Of a stretch of DNA of 64,000 nucleotides, positions 36,564 to 47,590 are shown piece after piece; positions within the stretch are counted from its first letter, which is position 1, and every line of letters begins with the position of its first letter. The stretch comes from Ecdyonurus torrentis. Taxonomy: Eukaryota; Arthropoda; Insecta; Ephemeroptera; Heptageniidae. The stretch is taken from positions 27,717,489-27,781,488 of the forward strand of contig OX439131.1 in NCBI GenBank assembly GCA_949318235.1, read 5' to 3'. Made by a program: the position numbers and the translations under genes. The notes below the pieces were generated by a model. That model made no database searches and was not told the DNA's origin. It saw only the letters and a list, made by a program, of their open reading frames with translations.

Positions 36564-39500
36564 TCACCATCTGTTGAACTGACCTCTCCTTGCACCTCTA
36601 AAAGGTCTGTATGAGCCTCCCCCATGAAAACCTCTATGAGAGAAGCCAGTGGAAGCATGACTATTTCCATCAAACTCACTTTGAGGTATTTTACCACCTC
36701 TATAATTTTTCGATCCTCCCATGTAACCACCTCTTCTGCCCCTACTTTGAGGAGTGCCTGGTTCAACTCTACCTCTTGGGTTGGAATTTTTCATCTCTTC
36801 CAACGAATCACTTCCTAACATTCTGTCAGCAAATTTCTGCTCATCTGGATCTGGCCAGTCATCAGAAGCCCAGTTCTTATCATCTCCATTTTTGCTTGGA
36901 TTTCCACGAGGCTGCTGGTCCCTTTGCTCCGGCAAGAAGCTTGACTCTTGAAGCAAAGAAGGAAGAGGACTAGAACTTTGAAGAGCAGGCTTAGCCACAT
37001 CTGCTTGTACTAATGAATGAGGAACAGGCGGTGTTGGCAGTAGGGGAGCTTTGGACCCTTGAGGGCTTGGAAGTCTGGGTGGTGAGATAGTAGGTCCACT
37101 AACCAGGCTGGGAAGCAATGGTTTAATTGGAGACATTAGAGGTCTTGGACCAGTTCCTTCAAGTGATGACTTAGATGGATTATTTCTTGAAGCACCATTA
37201 GAATGGTTCGATCTAGGCTGATTCTGAGTTGCAGCTACATATTTCTGTTGATTGCCTCCTTTACTATATGATTTGTCAGAATGTGATTGCTGGTTTCCTG
37301 AATTATTTTTCCTAAGTTGATCAAACTTCCTTGAGTCTTGTGATTCTTGGCCACTTTCCTCGTCACTCATTTCCATGTCTACACTCTCAACATTGTCCTT
37401 GTAGACTCCAGCTGTCTTATCATTTGGATTAGGAGATGCAGGTGTAAGAGGGACTGCTATTGGGAGTTGTCTCATATCCTGGTCAGAAATCTCAGACCTA
37501 CGCCCAGCAGGAGGAACTACCATTCGTAAATCTTGGTCCTTACTTCCAGGTGAATCAAACTTGTTCCAAGTTAGCTTATGTTTTTGGTGGGATGCAGGGG
37601 ATCCCGTCAAACTTATTAGATTTCTGTGATCTACATCTTTTTTAGCTCCTCTGCCATGTGGTACCATGACATTTCTATGATCAACATCTTCTGCAATAGT
37701 TCCTGATGTATCATCATACTCAACTGGTTCATTAAAACCTTCTTTTTCAAACATAGGTGGAGACATAGGAGTATCATCAAGCTTAGATATTTTAGTTGGT
37801 GTTCCCATATCCCATTTGCTTGATTCTTCCATGTTTTCGCCTTCCCAGCTGTCATTCATATCTGGGTTCCATGTTGGGAATTTTGGGGGTAATTTATTGT
37901 ACAAGTCGGAGGAATGATTTGGGGCAACATCTTCATAACCAACCCACTGTTGTGAGTGAGTTGATTCCTGTAAGAACATATCTGGTGGGGTTGGGGGTGG
38001 CTGTAGGGGCACAGTGCTTACCATGTTGGTGGGTGGGGGTGGGGGAGGAGCTGCAAACACACTGTACATTGAAGAGTTGAAAGATTCCATGTTGTACTGC
38101 TGCTGTGGTGGCTTGGTATCCTGAAGCACAGGCATTGGGACAGGAGCTGCTCCACCACTTTCAAGTCCAGGGATGGAAGGTGCTGGAGGTTCTGCAGTGT
38201 CAGAGTGACCAAGGGATTTCAGGAACTCATTAATGTTGAAACCTTCATCAGACTTGCTGTTGCTACTGCTGCTGCTGCGAAGTCCTCCTATCACTTCTAT
38301 TGGTTTACCCTGAAAAATAAGCAATATGTAATTTTTAGCAATACTAATAAACTACAAATTTTAGGGTTGTACAGTATTGTCCAATCCATGATAATCTTAC
38401 CTCAGAAGTAGTAGTATCCCCCATAGTCCTGCCATGAGCCTCCTGACTCATATCCTGGAATAAATTGCCCTAAAAGAAACACAAGTGAACATACAATTAG
38501 AATATAATCCCCCCAATAAATGCAGAATGTACGAGTGTTTTCATTTTTTTTTTTTTTTTTTGCATAACAATTTGCATCAAAATCCTGCTTGTTATGCTAC
38601 AAGAATCTATGAAGGAAAAAAAAAAAAAAAAAACTATATTAAAATACCTAGAGGCACTTGAATTATTAGAAAAAGTTAGTTGCATTGATAAATTTGTGTT
38701 ATTATTAAAAACAACCAAAAAACATATTTATATAGGTACAGTATTTAGATATATGTTAATCAGATTTTATATTTCTTGAAATATTAGCTCCTGAGCCCTC
38801 CCTTTAATGTAATTCCATGTTTTAATTTTACATTGCTTGCTTTACAAATGTTTAAACATTTGGGTGCAGCAGTTCATGTTGAAATTATTAAACATTTACA
38901 AATATGCATTTAACTGTGTCTGCCAATATGAACATGGAGACTGCCGGGCACAGACTCCACTGACCTTGAGATCAAATGGTAGTTTGCCACTCCCCATGAA
39001 GCTGCCCATACCGAGGGAGGAAGGATCACTGCTTGGCATGAACATGTGAGGCTCTGCAGGGGGCACACCATATCCAACAGCAACACTGGAAACTCCTGAA
39101 ACCATAACAAAAACATCACAAACTGCTAGAAAACCCTCATGGGTAATTTATCCTGTATTTTAGTTTTAGGTCATTTCAAATCAAACTGAGTATAACAAAC
39201 AAGGCATAATGATATATAAAAATGATGTTATACAAACAACATATAACAAACCATCATGGTTGTGATACAAAAAAGATAGCAATTATTTTTAGAGTGTTAT
39301 TTTGTGTTGAAAAATCATCATTGTCCTTCTCTTTACTATTGTTATTGACTTAAACTAGATTTATTTTCAATTTAAATAGCTGCGTATCACATTGTCTCAA
39401 GTCAACAAGAACGGCGGTAAGGAAGTAGGCATGGCTAATCATAAACAGCATGCAGTAATTGAAACACTTACAAAATTATTCGTAACTAAAAGAATGAGGT

Positions 39501-42405
39501 GCAAATTAATTATAAATATATTTCGATGTCTCCGCATCAAAAGCCAGCATCTACAATTTCCAGATTTCCGACCAAACGACTATCTGCACTTTCCATCGAC
39601 AAGCATCTGCAATGTAAAGCTTATGGCCATTAGTCCAGTTACAGCGCTGCTTGGAAAGTGTAGATAGTCATTTCGTCGGAAATCTGGAAAGTGTAGATGC
39701 TCGCTTTTGACGCGGAGGCATCGATTTCAAGGTTCAAGGTTAGCATGTATCAAAGCTATCTTACCATGGCTGGGATCTCCAGGAAGTTCTAGGTCATCAG
39801 ACGGAGTAGGAGACGGTGCATCTATGTCAGGTGATGGCACTGGGCTTGGCAAACTTGGAATAAGTTCGTCCAGTTTCCTCTTCAAGTTCTTTACTCGACT
39901 TCCAAAGTTGCGATATGCCTGTTAAAAATTAAAATTAATTAAATTTATGCATAACAATAGAATGTTAGCAACAACTGAAATCAAATGTTGTTATTGTATA
40001 TAAATGTATTTAATAATTTTACAGGAATAGGAAAAGTCTTTCTCTCCCTGAATATTTATAATATAAATACTGTACTATTAGTCTAAATCTTTTTATTATC
40101 ATACATATCCATAGTCGATTTTTCATTAAAATTTATAGAATTATAAAAACAATTAGTATTAGATAAAATAATAATAAAGTCAGTAACAACAATATATATA
40201 TAGTAAAGCTTAGATGCTGGATACTGATTTACTTAAATATACTAAAGTTTAAGTTTAATTTACACTGGGGAAAAAAAATAAGAAAACAAGGGGGTGGGGG
40301 AGGATTGAGTGAGTGGATGGGTGGGCGAGATAGTTGGACTTACATTAACAACAATTTTGGCCTCTCCTTTCTGATGATCATAAAAAGTGCTGCCTTGTTC
40401 AAGCAGGTCAATTAGCTTGGCCCTGTCTTTTATTTCTTCATGAAGTGCTGCCACATAAGCTTCCATTCTAACAATGCCATCATCAACTTCTGAAACTAGA
40501 TCTGCCCCATGGCGACGATCTGAAAAAAATATATATACATATATTACTTTTTAAACATGCAAACTTATTATAATAAATCCAACACAAGTTTCAAACAAAG
40601 TGCTATGATACAATGATACACCTTTGAAAAGAAAATTCCCTTGCAGAGGTGGGCCAGGACAAATCCTTTCAAGTAAGTAGGCTATGAACTGTGATTTACC
40701 AGACCACATGCTTGAAACATCACCCACTTCTGGGTTCCTGTACGGCTCATACCACCTTTTACTTTATGGCAGCAGTACTCTTTACTACACGCAGTGGTCT
40801 AAATGCTTGGCCTGCTTCTGCACCAAATTGCAAATACACATGCTTAATCACGCTGAAAGCTGAGACATCATCAATCAACTCTTGGTCAAACTTACCAGCT
40901 GGTCAACATGGACTTGTTGATCCACCACATGCCACACAAGCACACTATCCAGAAACAGGTTCAAACAATACTAACGTATTTTAAAACATCCTTAACATTA
41001 AATACTACCTTTCAAGTTATTTCTCAGAGCCTCAACGTCTGTCAACTCTAATGGGGAGTCTTTGATGCTAGATAGCTTGCTGTCTGTGTCATCTTCAAGA
41101 ATTTTGCAGCTGCGTATCTTGTCAATCAGCTTCATTGGCTGAAACACACACACACACACACACACATTCAAAATACTGTAACAACTTCAATTGAGTTTTT
41201 AATATTATTATTAGTTAATTTAGTTTAGCTTTAATTTGTACCTGAAATTCTGCTATCATCTTTGCATGATCTGAAGATACTCCTTTTGGACTTTCCATCA
41301 ATCCAGTTAAATCTGCTATAAAAGCTTCATCAAAAATTCCACGTTCACTCCAGATCTTGAAAATTCTAAGAATATTTGGCTTGATCTTTTCGTCTCTAAA
41401 AACGGCAACAAATAAACATATTTAGTAACAGTCTTTTTACATTACAAAGAAAGAGGAGGGGGTGAGTTTACAAGTACCAAAGTATAAATACATGATTTGA
41501 AAACAATGAAAGTTGTGACATCCAAGTGAGATCAGGGATACAAAGAAAAGCAGGCACTTGTCATATAAAATTCTATTCTATGATTTTTCTCTAAGGCAAT
41601 GGAATATAAAAAAATATGACAGAGTACTATTGTACATTTTAAAATCATGCAATGCATTGTAATTTATAATAATTACCTGACAAGTGTTACAGCTCTTTGC
41701 AGTACTAGGGCCCAAGTGTGTACAAATTCAAGGTTTTTACGTTTGCTGTACTGAATAACATCATTTGCAAGGTAAAACAAAGTTAGACGGCTCTCCATTT
41801 TCACTAAAACACACATAATCATTTTGGTTAAATAAGTAAACAATACTCATCTCATAACTTCTGCCCAACATCTTTATACAGATATATCAGAATTGGTAAA
41901 CATGATTAAGGTACTTTTCTCTATTTCATTTCTCAGTTCAATTTATATAGGAGCCACTTTATAACTGAAGTAATGATAGCACATAATAAGTATTATGAAT
42001 TTGAAATCAAATCAAAACACAGATATTTTACGCTTACATACTTTTATGGTTATGTATATGGCCCTGATGAAATTAATAGCAGGTTTCAATTACTGATGGG
42101 TTAGTTAATGAAAAGTTCTTAAAAATTATGGGAAAGGTATTTGTTCTGAACCATCCAGTAATGAAACTTGAAAATTTAGATATTAATAAATCAATCAATA
42201 TTTCTTTATTAAAAAAGTAATAATACATGCATACATGCAACTGAAAGAGTGGCCAAAAGTCTGACCAACATTATTATTGTGTATGCAGCAGAGTATTAGA
42301 TTCAATGAAATTTCACTTCTTCAATTTCAATAACCCATAACAAGCCATTGATACACTGCTATTAACTGAGTTAGAACCATATCAAATGTTTCCAAATGTT
42401 TCTAA

Positions 42406-42456
<51 letters not shown>

Positions 42457-44866
42457 TCCTCCTACATTTAAAAAATTACCAAATTCATATCATACTATGA
42501 TTATGTACAGTATATGTACATTACAAGAAGATTTAACCAAGAAAGTATTTACCTATTTGGTAGGTACACCAGTTTTTGGCAGTTAATTTTTATTGTGGGA
42601 AAATCTCCAACACCTGAGATTATAAAAAATTTAAAGAGGTGGGGGGGGGGGGGTGGCGAGAGGTTATTCTTTACCCCACAAAAAATATTCAGCTCTTAAA
42701 ATTGCATACCCCTGGAGTAAGAAAAAAAAAAAAAAAAAAAAAGTTAATGTTAAAGTTGGCTGCCAAAAACTGGTCCCTCTACCATACTACCATACATACT
42801 CATATATTGTAGTATACATATCCTCTTCAGTCCCAATATACAATGAGTTGTACATCAAAAAACTTGCCAAAAAATATTTAAACAATAAAAAAAAAAAAAA
42901 AAAAAAAAATAGAGATAAAAATATGTGGATTGTTTCAGGAAAAAAAAGTTTTTAAATTTCGTGTTTTTCAGAGCTATTTTGAGGTTTTTTGAGTGGGTAG
43001 GGGGTCCGTGACAATAAAAACAAAGAAAAAAAAAAAAAAAAAAAAATCAACAAAACAGGCATATTTTTGTCATTCTGAGAGCCGCACAAAAACGTGGTTA
43101 AAATTTATGACAGTGAAATATTGTTTAGGACTGAAGAGAATAGTGATTACTTTCATACATATTCATTATATTCCCACATATTATGTACCAGTACCATTCT
43201 GATGTACAGCTCTTGCCAAAAGTTTAAGAATGATTTGTTTAGGCAACCCGCAACCACACTATGCTATCGTTATGAGAAAAAATAGTGGCCACCGCTGCCC
43301 TGTTCTTAAACTTTTGATCAGAGCTGTACACTGTAGAGTACACTAGAATTACTAAGTATTCTGCCCCCCCCCCCCTTTTTTTTTTTTTTTTTACATTGTT
43401 GAGAGACTTACGATTGGCACTAAAGTGCATGGTATTTTAGAGAGGTTTTCAACAATGTAGAAATAATTTGATCAGAGTACTCTAGAAACTTTAGTAAACT
43501 GCCCTTGAAAAAAAATATGATTACAGTGTTCACGTTTCCGAACAGTATACCTAAATGCCATGTTTACATTCACTTTTATAACATTTTTATTTCTATTGGC
43601 TTATAAAGTATTTCGATAGCTTAGGTAATCCAGAGAAAATATTGTTACTGTATTCAATTTTCTGATGCTTTTTATTTTATTTTAACCTGGAAGTTATATT
43701 TTGTTGCCCGTTTGATCAATGTAATTTTGACCCGCAATACACGTCTCCAGCTGACCAGTACTTTTCAGCAGGAATCCTCTTTGGATTACATAGGTTATCT
43801 ACTGTACTTACATTAGCCATACAATGTGTAAGATGGAGATTTCAGCTGACGTAAAACTCCATTTAAATAAATGTTATTTAATGCCAATAGAATTCATTTT
43901 TTTATGAAAGGAAATGGGTACATGGGTATTTTAATGCAATGGCCAGCCATTGTTTATTATAGGATTTTTTTTTTTTATGATTTGCTTCAACACGAGCTAC
44001 GCTCTCTGAAGCTATGATTATATAAGGACCATATGAAAAGAATATGTACCGGTATGTAATCTATAGTGTTTTAAATATATTTTGGGATCAGTGTACCCAT
44101 CATGTAGGAATAAATTACAGAGGAATTAAAAGGCAATATTTCAATATATTTAGATCCCCCCCCCCCCCCCCACAGAACTCTACTTTGGCCTGTGTTATCG
44201 TTGTGCCTGTTCATATCATTGGGTTAGAGCACAAACCGTGTATCTACAAAAGCAGCAAAGTCGTAACTTTTTTTTATCTTTTTGTATAATGTTTAGAACC
44301 TCGTTGCTATTGTAGATACACAGTATGTGCTCAAACCCGACGATATATCCAATGCTTTGCAACTTATTTCCGAGTATTTGGTACACATAAGTATTTTGAT
44401 AATGTATGAATACTGGCATGTATGTATTTAATACATACATTCTTAATATATAAGATATGTACATACATAATCACTACATAAAAGTATGTACCGGTACATA
44501 TGTATGTGCATGATGCAGTTACAGTATACAGTATTTATGTTTGTTTGAGATGTATGATGTTTGTAATAATCTATTTAATTACTGTACAAAAGGCAAAATT
44601 TCTTGCAAGTGATTCCTCCATGTTGCATATCGTTTTCCAAACTTTGGCACTGAAAAAAACAAAAGTTATCAATGGGGAGATTGCTAACCTTTTTTGATGA
44701 CTTTGAACCAGCAGTTGACAATCTTTTTATGGTGTTGCTTGTGCTGAAGACACCAAGTCGACAGTGACTGAATACTGTCTTGAGTATTCTTTAGTGCACT
44801 TAGATTTTTTTCGAAGTGTGCCTCACTGAAGTGAAGCAGCAGTGGTTTTGTCTTTGTGGGGTCCAT
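36564..44866 (-). CDS. RPRD2: Regulation of nuclear pre-mRNA domain-containing protein 2
   Basis: Nuclear protein that binds the phosphorylated RNA polymerase II C-terminal domain. Exons (high to low): 44689-44866, 41677-41803, 41242-41395, 41009-41138, 40344-40519, 39765-39918, 38965-39095, 38401-38469, 36564-38309. They sum to 2865 nt, or 954 aa. Residues about 8-150 form the CTD-interacting domain (SEAHFEKNLSALKNTQDSIQ, LTLFYLANDVIQYSKRK, ILRIFKIWSERGIF). Residues about 155-270 match the RPRD helical/coiled-coil region (MKLIDKIRSCKIL, MEAYVAALHEEIKDRAKLIDLL, AYRNFGSRVKNLKRKLDELIP). The single 1.7 kb last exon is Pro/Ser/Gln-rich and disordered, and ends in an RGG-like tail (RGRRGGYMGG, RGFHGGGSYRPFRGARRG). 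Human RPRD2 is longer, but domain order and the long last exon agree. RPRD1A/B are excluded because they lack this tail. It is head-to-head with TRMO. Confidence 0.92.
39527..39725. repeat. Foldback element, ATCGAT/ACTTTCC family
   Basis: Inverted repeat with ends CGATGTCTCCGC / GCGGAGGCATCG and internal tandem words ATCTACA..TTTCC and GGAAAGTGTAGAT. Same family as 48595-48810 and 49485-49690. It lies in RPRD2 intron 6. Confidence 0.65.
40640..40980 (-). mobile_element. SINE-like repeat, copy 1
   Basis: Homologous to 60320-60925. Shared words on the plus strand include CTATGAACTGTG/CTATGAGCTGTG, TTACCAGACCACA, ACCTTTTAC, GCTGAGACATCA and AGCTGGT. The sibling copy shows tRNA-like boxes at its right end, so both are read as tRNA-derived SINEs on the minus strand. 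It lies in RPRD2 intron 4. Confidence 0.55.
42422..42454. repeat. (AT)n microsatellite
   Basis: About 33 bp of alternating AT after an A tract in RPRD2 intron 1. Nearby tracts are G at 42641-42651 and A at 42722-42742 and 42887-42909. Confidence 0.85.
43207..43326. mobile_element. 120 bp Tc1/mariner-type MITE
   Basis: TA-flanked element with inverted ends CAGCTCTTGCCAAAAGTTTA and its imperfect mirror (AAACTTTTGATCAGAGCTG). Same family and size as 45908-46026. CAGCTCTGG-type ends are typical of some Tc1 elements. It lies in RPRD2 intron 1. Confidence 0.75.
44219..44338. mobile_element. 120 bp inverted-repeat element
   Basis: TTGGGTTAGAGCACAAACCG / AGTATGTGCTCAAACCC ends, with inner GTGTATCTACAAAAGCAGC / GCTATTGTAGATACAC, form an imperfect hairpin of about 45 bp arms around an A/T-rich loop. 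It lies in RPRD2 intron 1. Confidence 0.6.
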
Positions 44867-45571
44867 GATTACACTCTATGTATGGGTCTAAATAATGTAA
44901 AAATAATTATGCTGATGAGTGATGATACTCTGTTATTACAATATTATGTATGACAGAAATATTTCTCTACATATACATACAGCCATTGTATAAATGCATG
45001 ATCGATCATAACATAACCGCACTAAACATTCTACATATATGTACATACATACATATCGGAGTATCGGCACTATTGCATACACCAAAGTCTATATGCATAA
45101 AAGTCTTGTAAAATGATACATGCGTTATTTGATAATTTCCAAAGTTTGTTTTGTTTCAAATGTATACTGCAAAACAGTTTTACCACTTACAGATATAAAC
45201 TTATCACACATAAAACATTGAGAATTATTTTGTTAGCATTAGCAGACATAGCCTGTCGCCGCCCGCCTTCTAAACACGAAGACCTTGGCATCGCACATTT
45301 TGCATAGTGAAATATAAAAGCGATGAATTTTACTATCTTTTCTCAAAATTACATCGAATAACAAAAACTTTTTCAATCTGTATTACTCAAGCAAATGTTT
45401 AAAGTAATATTACATTAGTTATATCTTAAAGTTAGGCAACTAAACTCTAAAATTTTAAAAATTATGAGAAGAAACATTTTTTTCAGCACATTCACATGAA
45501 AATAAACACTCCAATTTCATGTTTCCGAATTTCATACCCGTGCCGTTTCAAATCCAGTTTCATATCCATCA
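44867..45571. promoter_or_regulatory. Shared bidirectional promoter region of RPRD2 and TRMO
   Basis: The two start codons point outward from a 705 bp interval with no repeat larger than short A/T runs. This is a compact head-to-head pair, so both promoters and both 5'UTRs must fit here unless noncoding first exons lie elsewhere. No specific factor site is claimed. Confidence 0.6.
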
Positions 45572-47553
45572 ATGCGATTGGACGATTGGGATTTGGGATT
45601 GGACGCATTTGGTCCAATTTCCAATGGTTCTTATTCATGGAAAATGGCGATGGCGGCAAATACAGATAAACAAAGGCATTTAGTTGATGCTAAATGTCAA
45701 ATGGAACAACAAATCAATGTTGCACGGAGTGAACTTAAAAATTTAAGGTAAATTTAAATATTAAAGCAATAAATTAAACTTTTTTTAAAGGGGTATTGTT
45801 CTCTAATATGAATATTTATCGGTACAGAAAAAATATATATATGTATGATAAAAAAAAAATCATTCTCCCGGTATGTTTGGATATTTCCAATACATACTAA
45901 TTATGTACAGCTCTGGCCACTAGTTTGAGAATGGGGCAGCGGCGGCCGCAGCGTTTTCTCATAAGATAGGATAGGGTGGTTGCGGGTTGCCTATGCAAAT
46001 CGTTTTCAAACATTTGGGCAGAGCTGTACATACATACATACATCCTATGTACATATGTGATAATGCACCCCTAAGCACGTACATACCCGATCATTAATGC
46101 GTGTATTCATTGCTTTCTATACTTTTCAGACAACAGATTCGTTCATTAGGCCATGTTCATCAAAAAGAGCTTGAAAAAATTCAAGATATTATTCTAAAGG
46201 GGGCTGTGGAAATGACTCAACACGAAACGCACCCACCTTCCACTGGTGCTATCAAAAAAACTTCGGCTGCTCCTTCTGAAGAAGCTTCCCTAGTCATGAA
46301 CACTACAGATGATATTGTCAGTCTGCCAATTATCGGGACAGTGTCATCCTGGTTTACAGAAAAGAGAGGCACACCAAGACAACCTGGTGTATGTAAGGAA
46401 AGTCAGGGTAAACTTACCTTGAGTAAAGACCTCTTCACTAATCCAGAGCACACACTGGAGGGTTTAGGAAGCTTCTCTCATATGTGGTAATTATGATAAT
46501 AGACTTCATATTCTTTAATATTATATGTACACTCCCCCCGAAAAAATCTAACCGCAGCGTTCATGTCTCCAAATGTTAAATATATGGGGAAACTTTAACG
46601 CGACCGGTCTGATTTATTCAGGGAGAGTGTACAGTATGGTTTTGACTCACCCTCTCATTTGAGGAGCAAATAAACAATAAACAAATGCAGACCCAGCTGC
46701 AGTGGCTCACTGTATAATTCCAATAACTAACCTAAATTCCTTTCAAAAGCTTTGCACGCTTCATTCGGGGCTCATTGCTCAGCCCCTGGTACAGTGGCGT
46801 AACTACCAGGGGGGGAGAGGGAGGAGTTCCCCCGGGCCCGTTGACTTCTGGGGGCCCGTCGGCTTCTGGGGGGGCCCGTTGATGCTTGGCGCAAAAAAAA
46901 AAAAAATAATAATAATAATAAATTTATAATATTAAATTTTATGTTGAGAAACAGTATTTGAAAGTTAAAGTGGATCAATCAAATAATATGCATTTTGTGA
47001 CAGAGGGTATTAATATTAACTACATTTTTTAACTGTCACCGCACCTTCTAATTAAATTTTCTATAAATGTCTTCTTCAAGTATCCTGTGTATTTTTTCTA
47101 TTTATAGCAAAAATTAATTATTGATAAAAATTAAAATCATGTATGATGGACCATTTTAAGTTTTTTTTTTTTTTTTTTTTTTTTTTTCATGTTATAGTGA
47201 CACTTTTTAATTTTCATTTTAAAAAATAGCTTAAAATTTCAGTGCCACGCCCCCTTTTCCAAAATTTTTCGCCTGCGGCGCACAAACCCCCCTCCTCCAC
47301 GGCACTGTCCCCCTTCCGGGGGGCTCGTGTCAGATTTTTCCCCCTGGCCAAATTTTTGAAGTTACGCCACTGCCCTGGTAGGTCTATCAACTTCAAACAA
47401 ACTTCTATACGAGGTCATAGTTAAGAACTTGGTGACCTTGGCCACAAAATTTTGGAACCACACAAAAGACAAAACTCCCAAGTAAAATAATGACCTGACA
47501 GAGAGGGTGAGCCAATACCATAATTGTACTATGTATATTTATATAGCAGTTTT

Positions 47554-47590
<37 letters not shown>

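Noticed and set aside
36611..36973. 120-codon ORF (+)
   Set aside because: It is antisense to the last RPRD2 exon; no family resemblance.
44921..44975. CTGATGAG followed by GAAAT as a further hammerhead
   Set aside because: No stem II or stem I pairing can be drawn around it, so the match is by chance.
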